64,000 nt of DNA from Lachnospiraceae bacterium. Its GTDB lineage: Bacteria > Bacillota > Clostridia > Lachnospirales > Lachnospiraceae. Position 1 is the first letter of the stretch. The number at the start of each line of letters is the position of its first letter. The notes under the pieces were generated by a model. The model ran no database searches. It saw nothing but the letters and a program-made list of their open reading frames with translations, and had not been told where the DNA came from. The translations under genes and the position numbers were made by a program. Below, one piece after another: positions 48,291 through 57,295 of this stretch. The stretch is from assembly GCA_021772075.1 (NCBI GenBank), contig JAETNQ010000009.1:1-64000 (forward strand), given 5' to 3'.

Positions 48291-48316
48291 AATGCGCCAC
48301 TCCTATCTTTTTCTTA

Positions 48317-48345
48317 ATCATATCCTTATGGGACGTTTTTGTCAA
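48317..48345 (-). promoter_or_regulatory. Promoter of the ietAS operon
   Basis: On the minus strand TTGACA (48340-48345), 17 bp, TATGAT (48317-48322). GTCCCA occurs twice, once between the elements (48328-48333) and once just upstream of the -35 (48349-48354), 21 bp apart, a possible site for a repressor or activator. The promoter is strong by sequence for a defence operon. Confidence 0.75.
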
Positions 48346-48422
48346 TATTGGGACAAATTTTTATTAACTTTTTCTTAAACAATGTTATAGTGATTATGCA
48401 ACAGAAACAAACTAAAATCCCA

Positions 48423-48466
48423 ATAAAAAAAGAAACCAGCATCTAAGCGAATAGAATACTGGCTTC
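48423..48466 (-). terminator. Terminator of rlmD, at the edge of the defence island
   Basis: On the minus strand an imperfect stem (GAAGCCAGTAT with ATGCTGGTTTC) is followed by TTTTTTTATT. It lies about 200 bp past the rlmD stop. The rest of 48467-48667 and 48355-48422 shows no gene or RNA that I can recognise. Confidence 0.65.
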
Positions 48467-48667
48467 TGTGTACAAATATACTTTACCCGAAGCAAGTTTA
48501 ACACAGAACAATTTCCCAGGAAATTCAAACATATGTTCGTCCAAAGCCAAACAATACTCCAAATGATAATCTTTTAAAATTGCCAAATATATACTATAGT
48601 TCCTGTAAAGTGTTCATGGTCACGTTCATTTGCAGTCGTAATATCTTGCATGTTAGGTCAATCGTAA

Positions 48668-50152
48668 TTACGTCAAAATATATTTCTTAACTTCCTCATA
48701 AGCAGCTTTATTCTTTGTAGCGGTTAAATCTAATTCGTCCATCTTCAATTCCACATCGATATGTTTATCCGATTTAAGTTTGGAAAGCAAACACACAACT
48801 TCCACATTCCCCGTCCAAGGAAACTGATCCACCGCCGTCGCTCTCTCCACCTCATACCCATTTTCCAGAAATACTTCCAGATCCCTCACGAGACTGGTCG
48901 GCTTACAGGAAATATAAATCAGCCTGTCCACCCCATAATCAATAATCTTCCGAAGCGCTTTCGGATGCACACCGTCCCTGGGCGGATCCAACAGGATAAA
49001 ATCCGGCCGTTCTTCTATTTCATCGAGAACCTTCAGTACATCCCCGGCTATAAATTCGCAATTGCCCAGACCGTTCATCCGTGCATTCTCCCTGGCCGCT
49101 TCCACCGCCTCCTCCACGATCTCCACGCCGATCACCTTTTCTGCATTTTCCGCCATCATTTGTGCAATTGTTCCCGTGCCGCTATATAAGTCAAAAACCA
49201 CCTTTCCTTTGACATTCCTGCCTCCCGCCAGGCCGATATAATCCCTCGCCGTCTGGTAAAGCACCTCCGCGCCATAGGTATTCGTCTGGAAAAAAGAAAA
49301 CTCGGAAATCTTAAACCGCAGTCCCAGCAGTTCCTCATAAAAGTAATCCTGTCCATATAATATCTCGGTTCCGTCATTTCTCACTACATCAGCATTAGAA
49401 TCATTCTTCGTATGAAGAATACCCACTATTTTTCCATCCAGCTCCAGATCCAGCAATGCTTCCCGAAAAGGGCCCAAGTCATGCCTTTCCTGGGTCGTCG
49501 TCACTAAAGCAATCAGGATTTCCCCTGTTTTCGCCCCTTTTCTGACCAACAAGTGCCGCAAGTACCCTTCATGGCGCAGCCTGTGGAAAAAGCTCACATT
49601 CCTTTCTGAAAAATAATCCAATACACACCCCAATATTTTCTGATAGTCTTCATCCACGATCCGGCATTCCCGCACCGTCGCAATATCATAAAAACTCCCT
49701 CTTTTATGCATCCCAAGGGCAAGCGGGCCATCCTTCACTTCGTCCCCGAAGGAAAATTCCATTTTATTCCGATAGCCATAAGGCGCAGGGCTTTCCTTGA
49801 TTCCTTCATAAATGTACGGCGTCTTCTGCCCTTCCAGCACTTGATCCAGCAGCTTCTTCACCTGTCCGCTTTTTATTTCCAATTGTTTTTCATAAGGCAG
49901 GGAAATATAAGTACAACCCCCGCAGATACCAAAATGCGGGCAAGGGCTTCCTGCCTCCAGCGGGGATTTTTCCAATACTTCCAAAAGCCTTCCCTCTGCC
50001 TTTCCCTTTCTCGCCTTGCTCACTCTATAAGAAATTTTCTGGCCCGGCAGGGCATTTTTTACCACGCACCATCCGCCCTCGCAGGGTACGATCCCTTTAT
50101 TGGGGAAATCCACCCTTTCTACCGTCCCTTCTCTCACTTCTCCCTTTTTCAT
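48668..50152 (-). CDS. rlmD: 23S rRNA (uracil-1939-C5)-methyltransferase-like protein
   Basis: A 494-residue RumA/RlmD-type SAM-dependent RNA methyltransferase. The N-terminal TRAM domain starts EGTVERVDFPNKGIVPCEGG. Cluster cysteines are in CPHFGICGGC, with a further Cys later. The SAM motif is VFDLYSGTGTIAQMMA, then DPPRDGVHPKAL and the catalytic cysteine in YISCKPTSLVRDL. An RlmCD-like dual specificity is possible in Gram-positives. It carries a 40-residue C-terminal extension (DVELKMDELDLTATKNKAAY). The ATG follows GGGAAG. Confidence 0.93.
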   Translation of the reverse strand: MKKGEVREGTVERVDFPNKGIVPCEGGWCVVKNALPGQKISYRVSKARKGKAEGRLLEVLEKSPLEAGSPCPHFGICGGCTYISLPYEKQLEIKSGQVKKLLDQVLEGQKTPYIYEGIKESPAPYGYRNKMEFSFGDEVKDGPLALGMHKRGSFYDIATVRECRIVDEDYQKILGCVLDYFSERNVSFFHRLRHEGYLRHLLVRKGAKTGEILIALVTTTQERHDLGPFREALLDLELDGKIVGILHTKNDSNADVVRNDGTEILYGQDYFYEELLGLRFKISEFSFFQTNTYGAEVLYQTARDYIGLAGGRNVKGKVVFDLYSGTGTIAQMMAENAEKVIGVEIVEEAVEAARENARMNGLGNCEFIAGDVLKVLDEIEERPDFILLDPPRDGVHPKALRKIIDYGVDRLIYISCKPTSLVRDLEVFLENGYEVERATAVDQFPWTGNVEVVCLLSKLKSDKHIDVELKMDELDLTATKNKAAYEEVKKYILT

Positions 50153-50199
50153 CCGTCTTCCCGTCTCCTTCCCGCTCCGTATTTCAGCCCATAACTAAA

Positions 50200-50242
50200 C
50201 TGCAGCCGTTATATACAAACAAATTGTCTATAACAGCTGCAG
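50200..50242 (-). terminator. Hairpin after the small acidic protein gene
   Basis: CTGCAGC-GTTATA pairs with TATAAC-GCTGCAG with one mismatch and a 15-base loop, 100 bp past the stop at 50342. T-richness afterwards is weak, so it could also be a regulatory hairpin ahead of rlmD. Confidence 0.45.
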
Positions 50243-50341
50243 AATATCCGGTAAACAATATAACAAGAGTTGCAGAGCAATCCCTGCCAGCACTTCACTG
50301 CCTAATCCTATTACTTCTTAGCCTTATCGCCTTTCAAAATA

Positions 50342-50635
50342 TTATTCCTCGGATCCTTCCTTCGGAGCATCCTCTTCCTCTTCCTCATCTTCGAAGAAGT
50401 CGTCGTCAAAATCGTCGTCAAAATCATCTTCAAAATCTTCCAGATAATCCGGCTTTAAATAACGGTAAACTGCATAAGCAATACCTGCCACTGCCGCAAC
50501 TGCGCCGATCACCGCCAATATCCAAAGCGCGGTATCGCAACATTTGCATTTCTTTTTTTCTTCTTCCTTTTTCCCCAGCAGCTCGTTGATCCTTGACATA
50601 TCGATATATTCTTCCAATTTGTTCAGCCTGTTCAT
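50342..50635 (-). CDS. Small membrane protein with acidic tail, unknown function
   Basis: A 97-residue protein: an amphipathic N-terminus (MNRLNKLEEYIDMSRINELL), a basic CKCC cluster, one membrane helix (TALWILAVIGAVAAVAGIAY), then a strongly acidic tail of Asp/Glu runs (DDDFDDDFFEDEEEEED). No family recognised. Charge distribution suggests the tail lies outside. It follows pcrA and precedes rlmD on the same strand. Confidence 0.78.
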   Translation of the reverse strand: MNRLNKLEEYIDMSRINELLGKKEEEKKKCKCCDTALWILAVIGAVAAVAGIAYAVYRYLKPDYLEDFEDDFDDDFDDDFFEDEEEEEDAPKEGSEE

Positions 50636-50787
50636 AATCCTTACCTCTTTTCATCTTTACTTCGTTTAGTATTGCCCAGCAGAATATGAATTATCATTTC
50701 TTCCATTTCCAGCTTCTGCAAAATCACCAAACCCTTTTATATAATATAACACTAATTCCAGAAATTTACTATAAAAATTTAATAAAA

Positions 50788-53208
50788 TTACAACTTTTTC
50801 AGTTTTGCAAAAGCCGCATACATGATCTTCTGGCCTGCGCCGTCGAATACGACCGTCACCTGGTAATCCCGGGGGCCTTTTTCCAGTTTCATTACCGTGC
50901 CTTCCCCGTATTTGATATGCCTCACCCTGTCGCCTACGCCATAATCAACGGTTCCTGTTTCCGGCGCTCCCTTTGACAGCCCGTTTAACGACTTTAAGCT
51001 CCCTGCGCCGCCTCCTGCAATAAAAGGCCGGTTCTCCGCAGGAGTCCTTCTCGGCACCGCTGCCGCCCTTGGCTTCGGTTTGGAAGAATCCGCCGGCTTT
51101 TTATAGAATACCTTTTGATAGGAATCCGCCCTGCCCTCCAGGGAAGTCCCGCCATCGGAAAAAGGGCTGCCGCCATATCTGCGGTCCGTCTGCTCCATCC
51201 CAAAAGGCTTTGCTCTGAACCGCTGCTTTTCTTCGGAATCCTCCTCATAATCCTCAAGCTTCCATTTCTTCAGGGAAGGAACTCTCTGATCCAGCAGTTT
51301 GGCCGGTATTTCCTCCACAAAACGGCTGACCGCATTATACTGTGTCTCTCCCCTGACCATCCTCTGCCTTGCACAGGTCAGCGTCAAATCCTCTTTCGCC
51401 CTCGTGATCCCCACATAAGCCAGACGCCGCTCTTCTTCTATGTCTTCTTCATTATCCGAAGTAATTGCCATATAGCCGGGGAATACGCCGTCTTCCATAC
51501 CCGCCAGATACACATAGGGAAATTCCAGCCCTTTCGCGCTATGCAGCGTCATAAGCAATACCCGGCTGCTCTCCCCTTCGATCCGGTCGATATCCGCCAC
51601 CAAAGCGACCTCTTCCAAAAACTCGCTTAATCCGGCCTCTTCATGGGTTTCCTCATAAGCTACGACTTTACTGATCAACTCGTCGATGTTGTGGATTCTG
51701 TCTTCCGCATCCTCCTCGCCCGAAGCCTCCAGTTCCTTCACATACCCTGTCGTCTCAATGATATCTTTGATCAGCCCTTCCAGGCCATAATATTCCAGCT
51801 TGCTTCGGAACCCTTGGATCATCGTTACGAAATGAGACAGTTTTGCCGCGCTCCTGCCGATGGCCATGATCTGGTCCGCTTCCCTTAATGCATCATAAAA
51901 GCTGATATTGCGCTCATCCGCATATTCCTGCACACGGGTGATCGTCGTCGCCCCGATTCCCCTTTTCGGTATATTGATAATACGTTTTACAGCCACATCA
52001 TCCCTGCCGTTATCCACTGTTTTCAAATAAGCAAGGATATCCTTGATTTCCCTCCGGGCATAAAAATTCGTTCCGCCCACCACGTCATAAGGAATTCCTT
52101 CGAGGATAAACCGCTCCTCCAGCATACGGGCCTGGGCGTTCGTCCGGTAAAGAACCGCAAAATCGCCATAATCGGCAACTCCCCGCCTCTTTTTGCCCCC
52201 CACATCGCCCGCTATAAATTCCGCTTCCTCATAAGCCGTATCGAACTGCCGGAAATGCACCTTGCTTCCTTCTCCTTTATCCGTCCACAATGCCTTGTCC
52301 TTGCGCCCTGTGTTATTCTTTATCACCGCATTCGCCGCGTCCAGCACATTCTGGGTGGAACGGTAATTCTGCTCCAGCTTGATGACCGTCGCCTCCGGGT
52401 ACACCTTTTCAAAATCAAGGATATTCCTGATATTTGCTCCCCGGAATTTGTAGATTGACTGGTCGTCGTCCCCTACTACGCAAAGATTCCTGTACTTATC
52501 CGCCAGCAGACGAATCAATTCAAACTGCGCTGTATTCGTATCCTGGTATTCGTCTACCATCACATAACGGAACCTGTCCTGGTAACCGGCCAATACCTCC
52601 GGGCAGATTTTAAACAGTTCTACTGTTTTCACGATCAGATCGTCAAAATCCAGCGCATTGCTTTTTCTAAGCGTCTCCTGATATTCCACATAAGCCCTGG
52701 CAATCCTTTCCCCACGGAAATCCCCCATCGCCTGGAGCAGATAATCCTGAGGGGAAACCAGCTCATCCTTCGCTGAAGATATGGCGCTCAGGATCGCCCT
52801 TTCCTTTATCATCTTCGTATCGATCTGCAGACGCTTGCACACATCCTTCATCACCGTTTTCTGGTCGTCCGTATCGTATATGGTAAAATTATTGTCAAAT
52901 CCGATTCGGTCTATGTATCTGCGGAGGATTCTCACGCAGGCCGCATGGAAAGTGGACACCCACACCTGGTTCGCCCCATGGCCGATAATGGAGTCCACGC
53001 GTTCCCTCATTTCCCCGGCCGCTTTATTGGTAAAAGTGATCGCCATAATATGATAGGGACTCACGCCTATCTCATCGATCAGATAGGCAATCCGATGCGT
53101 CAAAACTCTGGTCTTTCCGCTGCCGGCTCCCGCTAAAAGCAGCACCGGCCCGTCCACGGTAAAAACGCCCCGTTTCTGTTGCTCGTTCAATGTATCGTAA
53201 ATGCTCAT
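50788..53208 (-). CDS. pcrA: ATP-dependent DNA helicase PcrA/UvrD
   Basis: An SF1A 3'-5' helicase of 806 residues acting in repair, replication conflict and plasmid replication. Motif I AGAGSGKTRVLTHRI, motif Ia TFTNKAAGEMRER, motif II VDEYQDTN, motif III GDDDQSIYKFRGA, motif V TLHSAKGLEFPYV and motif VI RRLAYVGITRAKEDL are all present. The linker is disordered, and the C-terminal Tudor-like domain (VGDRVRHIKYGEGTVMKLEK) binds RNA polymerase in relatives. It lies 12 bp after the SPFH gene. Confidence 0.97.
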   Translation of the reverse strand: MSIYDTLNEQQKRGVFTVDGPVLLLAGAGSGKTRVLTHRIAYLIDEIGVSPYHIMAITFTNKAAGEMRERVDSIIGHGANQVWVSTFHAACVRILRRYIDRIGFDNNFTIYDTDDQKTVMKDVCKRLQIDTKMIKERAILSAISSAKDELVSPQDYLLQAMGDFRGERIARAYVEYQETLRKSNALDFDDLIVKTVELFKICPEVLAGYQDRFRYVMVDEYQDTNTAQFELIRLLADKYRNLCVVGDDDQSIYKFRGANIRNILDFEKVYPEATVIKLEQNYRSTQNVLDAANAVIKNNTGRKDKALWTDKGEGSKVHFRQFDTAYEEAEFIAGDVGGKKRRGVADYGDFAVLYRTNAQARMLEERFILEGIPYDVVGGTNFYARREIKDILAYLKTVDNGRDDVAVKRIINIPKRGIGATTITRVQEYADERNISFYDALREADQIMAIGRSAAKLSHFVTMIQGFRSKLEYYGLEGLIKDIIETTGYVKELEASGEEDAEDRIHNIDELISKVVAYEETHEEAGLSEFLEEVALVADIDRIEGESSRVLLMTLHSAKGLEFPYVYLAGMEDGVFPGYMAITSDNEEDIEEERRLAYVGITRAKEDLTLTCARQRMVRGETQYNAVSRFVEEIPAKLLDQRVPSLKKWKLEDYEEDSEEKQRFRAKPFGMEQTDRRYGGSPFSDGGTSLEGRADSYQKVFYKKPADSSKPKPRAAAVPRRTPAENRPFIAGGGAGSLKSLNGLSKGAPETGTVDYGVGDRVRHIKYGEGTVMKLEKGPRDYQVTVVFDGAGQKIMYAAFAKLKKL

Positions 53209-53220
53209 AATGGTGGTCTC

Positions 53221-54513
53221 CTACCTGATGTCGCCGTCATTAAAAGGATCCCCGCATTCGGGGCAGAACTTCGGCGGATTTTTCGGGTCTTCCGGCTCCC
53301 AGCCGCATTTATCGCACCGGTAAAGCGCTTCCCCCGCCGGTTTTTTCTGTCCGCATTCGCTGCAGAATTTTCCTTTGTTTACCTGTCCGCAGCTGCATAC
53401 CCAGCCTGCTGCCTTTCCCTGTCCTGCCGGATTCCCCGCCGCCGAACCCTGTTGTTGCCCTGCCATGACACCCTGCTGCATCTGCGCCGCCCCTGCCGTC
53501 TGCTGCTGTCCCATGGCAAACAGGGCGTTGGCATTCATTCCGCCCGCCGTATTCGCCATATTCATGCCTGCAAACGCCATCATCGGGCCGGCGCTTGTGT
53601 TGGATGCCGCCGCCCTCATCGCATCCGCCTGGGCATTGACAAGGGTAGCCGCCGCCATATTGGGATTCCTGTATACCGCAGTCCGCTGCAGTTCTTTGAT
53701 CATCGCCTCATCTTCTTCCGGTGCTTTCACCGAATTCATCCCAAAAGAAACGATAGAAATGCCGCGCAGCCCCGACCACTTAGCGGACAACTCTTCATTT
53801 AATATTTCCACTAGTTCCGTCGTATGTTTCGGAATAGAACTGTAACGGACGCCCAATTCGGAAATTCTCGCGAACGCCGGCTGAAGCGCCGTCAGCAGTT
53901 CCGTTTTCAGCTGGCTGTCTATCTCGCTCTTCATAAAATCCCCGGAAATATTCCCGCATACATTCTTATAAAACAGAAGAGGATCCGTAATCTTATAAGA
54001 ATACTGCCCGTTACAGCGCAGGGTAATATCGATGTCCAGGCCGATGTTCGCATCCACGACACGGAAAGGCACCGGACTTGCCGTTCCGTATTTATTCCCC
54101 ATAATCTCTTTCGTATTGAAGAAATAAATCCTCTGGTCCTTCGCCGTATCCCCGCCAAAAGTAAAACGCTTTCCGATCGTCTCAAAAGTATCCGCCAGGC
54201 TCTCCCCGAAACTTCCATAAAACAGGCTCGGCTCCGAAGAAGTATCGTACACAAACTCTCCCGCTTCCGCGCAGAATTCCACGACCTTCCCCTGGTCCAC
54301 GATAATCATGCACTGTCCCTCATTCACAGCCACCACGGAACCGTTCGTAATTATATTGTCGTCGCCCTTTGTATTGCTTCCTCTGCCGCTGACGCGTTTT
54401 CTGCCTTTCGATGCCAGCACCTCATTGTCCAGCGCATCACAATAAAAATACTCCTTCCACTGATCCGCAGCTACCGAACCCACCGCGCCTTTTATTGCTT
54501 TTATCAATCCCAT
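53221..54513 (-). CDS. SPFH-domain protein with C-terminal zinc ribbons (YdjI-like)
   Basis: A 430-residue cytoplasmic SPFH/virion-core-like protein. Residues 1-300: the SPFH core (VAVNEGQCMIIVDQGKVVEF, YRNPNMAAATLVNAQADAMR). Then a Gly/Met/Gln-rich linker, and two zinc ribbons (CSCGQVNKGKFCSECG and CDKCGWEPEDPKNPPKFCPE). B. subtilis YdjI has the same plan and scaffolds membrane-stress proteins with PspA. No pspA is nearby. It leads the pcrA transcript. Confidence 0.9.
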   Translation of the reverse strand: MGLIKAIKGAVGSVAADQWKEYFYCDALDNEVLASKGRKRVSGRGSNTKGDDNIITNGSVVAVNEGQCMIIVDQGKVVEFCAEAGEFVYDTSSEPSLFYGSFGESLADTFETIGKRFTFGGDTAKDQRIYFFNTKEIMGNKYGTASPVPFRVVDANIGLDIDITLRCNGQYSYKITDPLLFYKNVCGNISGDFMKSEIDSQLKTELLTALQPAFARISELGVRYSSIPKHTTELVEILNEELSAKWSGLRGISIVSFGMNSVKAPEEDEAMIKELQRTAVYRNPNMAAATLVNAQADAMRAAASNTSAGPMMAFAGMNMANTAGGMNANALFAMGQQQTAGAAQMQQGVMAGQQQGSAAGNPAGQGKAAGWVCSCGQVNKGKFCSECGQKKPAGEALYRCDKCGWEPEDPKNPPKFCPECGDPFNDGDIR

Positions 54514-54645
54514 GCCCGTTCTTCCTCCATATGCATCCTATTTTTATTGAACATTATAACTGATTTCGGAATTGAGCGCAACCGTACAGGCACCTTTGCT
54601 GTTCGCTCCTTATATAATAAAACATCAATCATTTATGGAGGGATT

Positions 54646-55695
54646 ATGGAAAAAACAATGAAAAAGAACTCTCGTCTTTTGTTACGCAGGATCGCCGCTC
54701 TCGGCCTGTGCCTTATGTTAGCTGGATGCACGTTGGCCGGATGCGGCAAACCGGCCGGGGAAAGCTCTGCCGGAACCGGAGGAAAACTCACCCCCATTAC
54801 ATTAAACGAGGTAGCGCATTCTATTTTTTACGCCCCTATGTATGTGGCCATCGAAGAAGGGTATTTTGCCGAAGAAGGCATTGAACTCACCCTGGTTACC
54901 GGCTTTGGGGCGGATAAAACAATGACTGCCGTTCTTTCCGGCGAAGCCGACATCGGTTTTATGGGGAGTGAAAGCACGATCTACACCTATCTGGGCGGCG
55001 CCCAGGATTATGTCGTCAACTTCGCGCAGCTCACCCAGCGCGCCGGCAACTTTCTCGTATCAAGGGAACCGATCGACCAGTTTTCATGGGATATGATAAA
55101 AGGAAGCGATGTGCTTGGGGGGAGGGCCGGCGGCATGCCCCAAATGGTATTCGAATATATCTTAAAAAAGAATAATATCGACCCGAAAGCCGACCTGAAC
55201 ATCGACCAGAGCATTGATTTCGGTTCCACCGCTGCGGCATTCTCCGGCGGGCAAGGCGATTTCACCGTCGAATTCGAGCCGCATGCGACCTCTCTCGAAG
55301 CCAAGGGGGACGGCTATGTGGTGGCATCCCTTGGCGAAGATTCCGGCTATGTCCCTTATACCGCATTCAGCGCAAAGAAAAGCTTTATTGAGGCTAATCC
55401 CGGCATCATCCAGTCCTTTACCAACGCGCTGCAAAAGGGAATGGATTATGTGCAAAGCCATTCCCCCGAGGAAATCGCCAAAGCCATAGCGCCCCAATTC
55501 AAAGAAACCGACACCGAAACGATCACCGCCATCGTAACCAGATACTATGAACAGGATACTTGGAAAGATAATCTTATTTTTGAGGAAGACGCCTTTACCT
55601 TGCTGCAGAACATCCTTGACGAAGCAGGGGAGCTGTCCGAACGCGTTCCCTACGAAACCCTGGTAACGACACAATTCGCCGAAGCAGCCAAGTAA
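54646..55695 (+). CDS. ABC-transporter solute-binding lipoprotein (SsuA/ThiY/NMT1 type)
   Basis: A 349-residue binding protein. Its signal peptide ends in a lipobox (LCLMLAGC), then a linker, and the NMT1-like two-lobe domain: ITLNEVAHSIFYAPMYVAIE, GYFAEEGIELTLVTGFGADK, GEADIGFMGSES. Such proteins bind sulfonates, nitrate or thiamine precursors. No permease or ATPase gene is adjacent, so it is an orphan. The ATG at 54646 follows GGAGGGATT; 274 in-frame codons upstream are antisense to the SPFH gene. A strong terminator follows. Confidence 0.9.
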   Translation: MEKTMKKNSRLLLRRIAALGLCLMLAGCTLAGCGKPAGESSAGTGGKLTPITLNEVAHSIFYAPMYVAIEEGYFAEEGIELTLVTGFGADKTMTAVLSGEADIGFMGSESTIYTYLGGAQDYVVNFAQLTQRAGNFLVSREPIDQFSWDMIKGSDVLGGRAGGMPQMVFEYILKKNNIDPKADLNIDQSIDFGSTAAAFSGGQGDFTVEFEPHATSLEAKGDGYVVASLGEDSGYVPYTAFSAKKSFIEANPGIIQSFTNALQKGMDYVQSHSPEEIAKAIAPQFKETDTETITAIVTRYYEQDTWKDNLIFEEDAFTLLQNILDEAGELSERVPYETLVTTQFAEAAK

Positions 55696-55752
55696 ATACC
55701 CCCTGCAAACAACAGGCCTTCCATAGGAAGCGACGTTGCCTGCGGGCAAAAA

Positions 55753-55790
55753 AACAACAGGAAGGAAGCGCCGGCTTCCTTCCTGTTGTT
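55753..55790. terminator. Strong bidirectional terminator
   Basis: A 17-bp perfect stem (AACAACAGGAAGGAAGC and its complement) with a GCCG loop, preceded by A7 and followed by TTTTT. It lies between the convergent binding-protein gene and the small membrane protein gene. Confidence 0.92.
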
Positions 55791-55823
55791 TTTCCGCCCT
55801 ATCCGCCGCAAGTTGTTATTCCA

Positions 55824-56174
55824 TCAAAACCTGATACATCCGCTCTCATATACATAGGCGCACTGAAGGCAGAAATCCGCCACCGCCATCGCCATAGAAA
55901 AAAAGGTAATAAAAATTGTCAAAAGAATCGCCGTCTTGTCATAAACAAACTGTACCTGGCATCCTTCCCCCATCATTTTCGATGCCTTGTAATTTCCCGC
56001 CAGCACTTCTATTCCAAGAAAGATCAGAATGCAGGGCCAAAACCGGAAAATCACTTCATAATCCAGCCACGGCACAAATATGTGTACCAGGAACAATGTT
56101 CCAAACACCAACAACATACAGCCGAAAGTCAATGTACCTACTCTACGAATCCTTACGCTCTGCTTCTGCTCCAT
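55824..56174 (-). CDS. Small two- to three-helix membrane protein
   Basis: The 116-residue product has three hydrophobic segments (LTFGCMLLVFGTLFLVHIFV, IFRFWPCILIFLGIEVLAGN, AILLTIFITFFSMAMAVADF) and a basic N-terminus. It resembles LiaF/DUF5668-type helices (FRFWPCILIFLGIEVL), but the match is weak. Its start overlaps the preceding membrane gene by 32 bp, so it is the last gene of the ECF operon, in which such proteins often report envelope stress. Confidence 0.75.
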   Translation of the reverse strand: MEQKQSVRIRRVGTLTFGCMLLVFGTLFLVHIFVPWLDYEVIFRFWPCILIFLGIEVLAGNYKASKMMGEGCQVQFVYDKTAILLTIFITFFSMAMAVADFCLQCAYVYESGCIRF

Positions 56175-56802
56175 ATATTTTCCTTTCCGCCTCTGCTACC
56201 GGCATAAAACCAGCCCCCGTCTCCCTTGCATTGTTTCCGGAACTATTTTCTTTCCCCACATCATCGGCATCAATATCAATAATCACTTCTTCCATCTCTT
56301 CCTTTTTCCCTTTGATCATATGAATGCCGCCGATGATAATCGCTATTCCTACCAATATCCTTGGCGCGGTATTCTCAAACCGGCTGATCATATCAAACAG
56401 GAAATTCGGTATCCACGGCATCAATGCCGCTTTCCATCCGTTCCACAACAGCAGGATCCCCACTGCGATCATCAAAATGGCAGCCGCTTTCCTATATTTT
56501 TCTTTCTCCGCCCTCATGTCAAAGACTTCATCCAGCCGGAACAAGAACTCATCCTCCACTGCCAGAAATTCCGCGTCCTCCAGCCCTGCCAGATTGTGTA
56601 CATGGAAAAAACTATAGAACCACAATACGACATCGATCAGCATCACCGATCCCACGTTCAAAAATATACTGACCGCTATTACTGCAAAAAACAATCCCAT
56701 CAGGCTGACTCCCATCTTCATAAATCCCAGATACATTTCTCCCGCTCCGGGCATTAAAGAAAAACAAAATGTTAAAAATCCGCTCTTCTTTCTTCTACTC
56801 AT
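56143..56802 (-). CDS. Membrane protein of the ECF operon
   Basis: A 219-residue membrane protein with four hydrophobic segments: two early ones with a TM2-like LTFCFSLMPGAGEMYLGFMK, then MIAVGILLLWNGWKAALMPW and PRILVGIAIIIGGIHMIKGK. An acidic C-terminal tail follows. The start at 56802 (GGAGGAAAAGGATT then ATG) overlaps the anti-sigma gene by 8 bp, indicating coupled translation. No specific function can be given. Confidence 0.8.
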   Translation of the reverse strand: MSRRKKSGFLTFCFSLMPGAGEMYLGFMKMGVSLMGLFFAVIAVSIFLNVGSVMLIDVVLWFYSFFHVHNLAGLEDAEFLAVEDEFLFRLDEVFDMRAEKEKYRKAAAILMIAVGILLLWNGWKAALMPWIPNFLFDMISRFENTAPRILVGIAIIIGGIHMIKGKKEEMEEVIIDIDADDVGKENSSGNNARETGAGFMPVAEAERKIYGAEAERKDS

Positions 56803-57295
56803 AATCCTTTTCCTCCATTCCGAACCAATTTGAAAAACCACCGGATCTTCGATCCGTCCCCGCAGGGAATTCCCATCCCAACCGCTCTTCCAGGAATTCC
56901 CCCAGCCTCGCGCCAACGCCTTCTTCTCCGGCAATCGCCCTCTCTTGCTCCTTGCGGTATCTTTCCGTATCTTCTTCTATCCGCTTTTCTATTCTGCTGC
57001 CTTCCATCATGCCTCCTCCGCTGAAATCCACCGGCATCTCCATCAGGCAGAACATCGCCGCGGCGGCCGCTGCCACGATCTTAAAACTGTCGGCAAAGAA
57101 CCTCCGTTTTGCCGCCCGCACCAGTTCCTCCTTAGACGCCTTCCTTATCTTGCCAGCATCGTCCGGCCGCCGGCCTGCCTCTTTCATAATCAACTCCTTT
57201 AAATATACAGGAGGCGCAATCATTCCGCTGTTTTCCACTTCAGCAATCAGGGCTTCCAGCTCCCTGTCATCCATATATCCGTTTCCATTCTTCAT
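56795..57295 (-). CDS. Putative membrane anti-sigma factor
   Basis: A 166-residue protein following the ECF sigma gene with a 4-bp overlap. The cytoplasmic N-terminus of about 70 residues (DDRELEALIAEVENSGMIAP) should hold the sigma factor. One membrane helix follows (FKIVAAAAAAMFCLMEMPV), then an external region of 80 residues. No zinc-binding HxxxCxxC (ZAS) motif is visible. Assignment rests on gene order and topology. Confidence 0.75.
   Translation of the reverse strand: MKNGNGYMDDRELEALIAEVENSGMIAPPVYLKELIMKEAGRRPDDAGKIRKASKEELVRAAKRRFFADSFKIVAAAAAAMFCLMEMPVDFSGGGMMEGSRIEKRIEEDTERYRKEQERAIAGEEGVGARLGEFLEERLGWEFPAGTDRRSGGFSNWFGMEEKDYE

Noticed and set aside
43000..48300. CRISPR array or abundant short tandem repeats in the AT-rich island
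   Set aside because: No regularly spaced repeats were seen; low complexity here is only A+T richness of coding sequence.
53824..54645. A 274-codon N-terminal extension in frame with the solute-binding protein
   Set aside because: It is antisense to the SPFH gene; the real start at 54646 has a strong GGAGGG site followed by a signal peptide.
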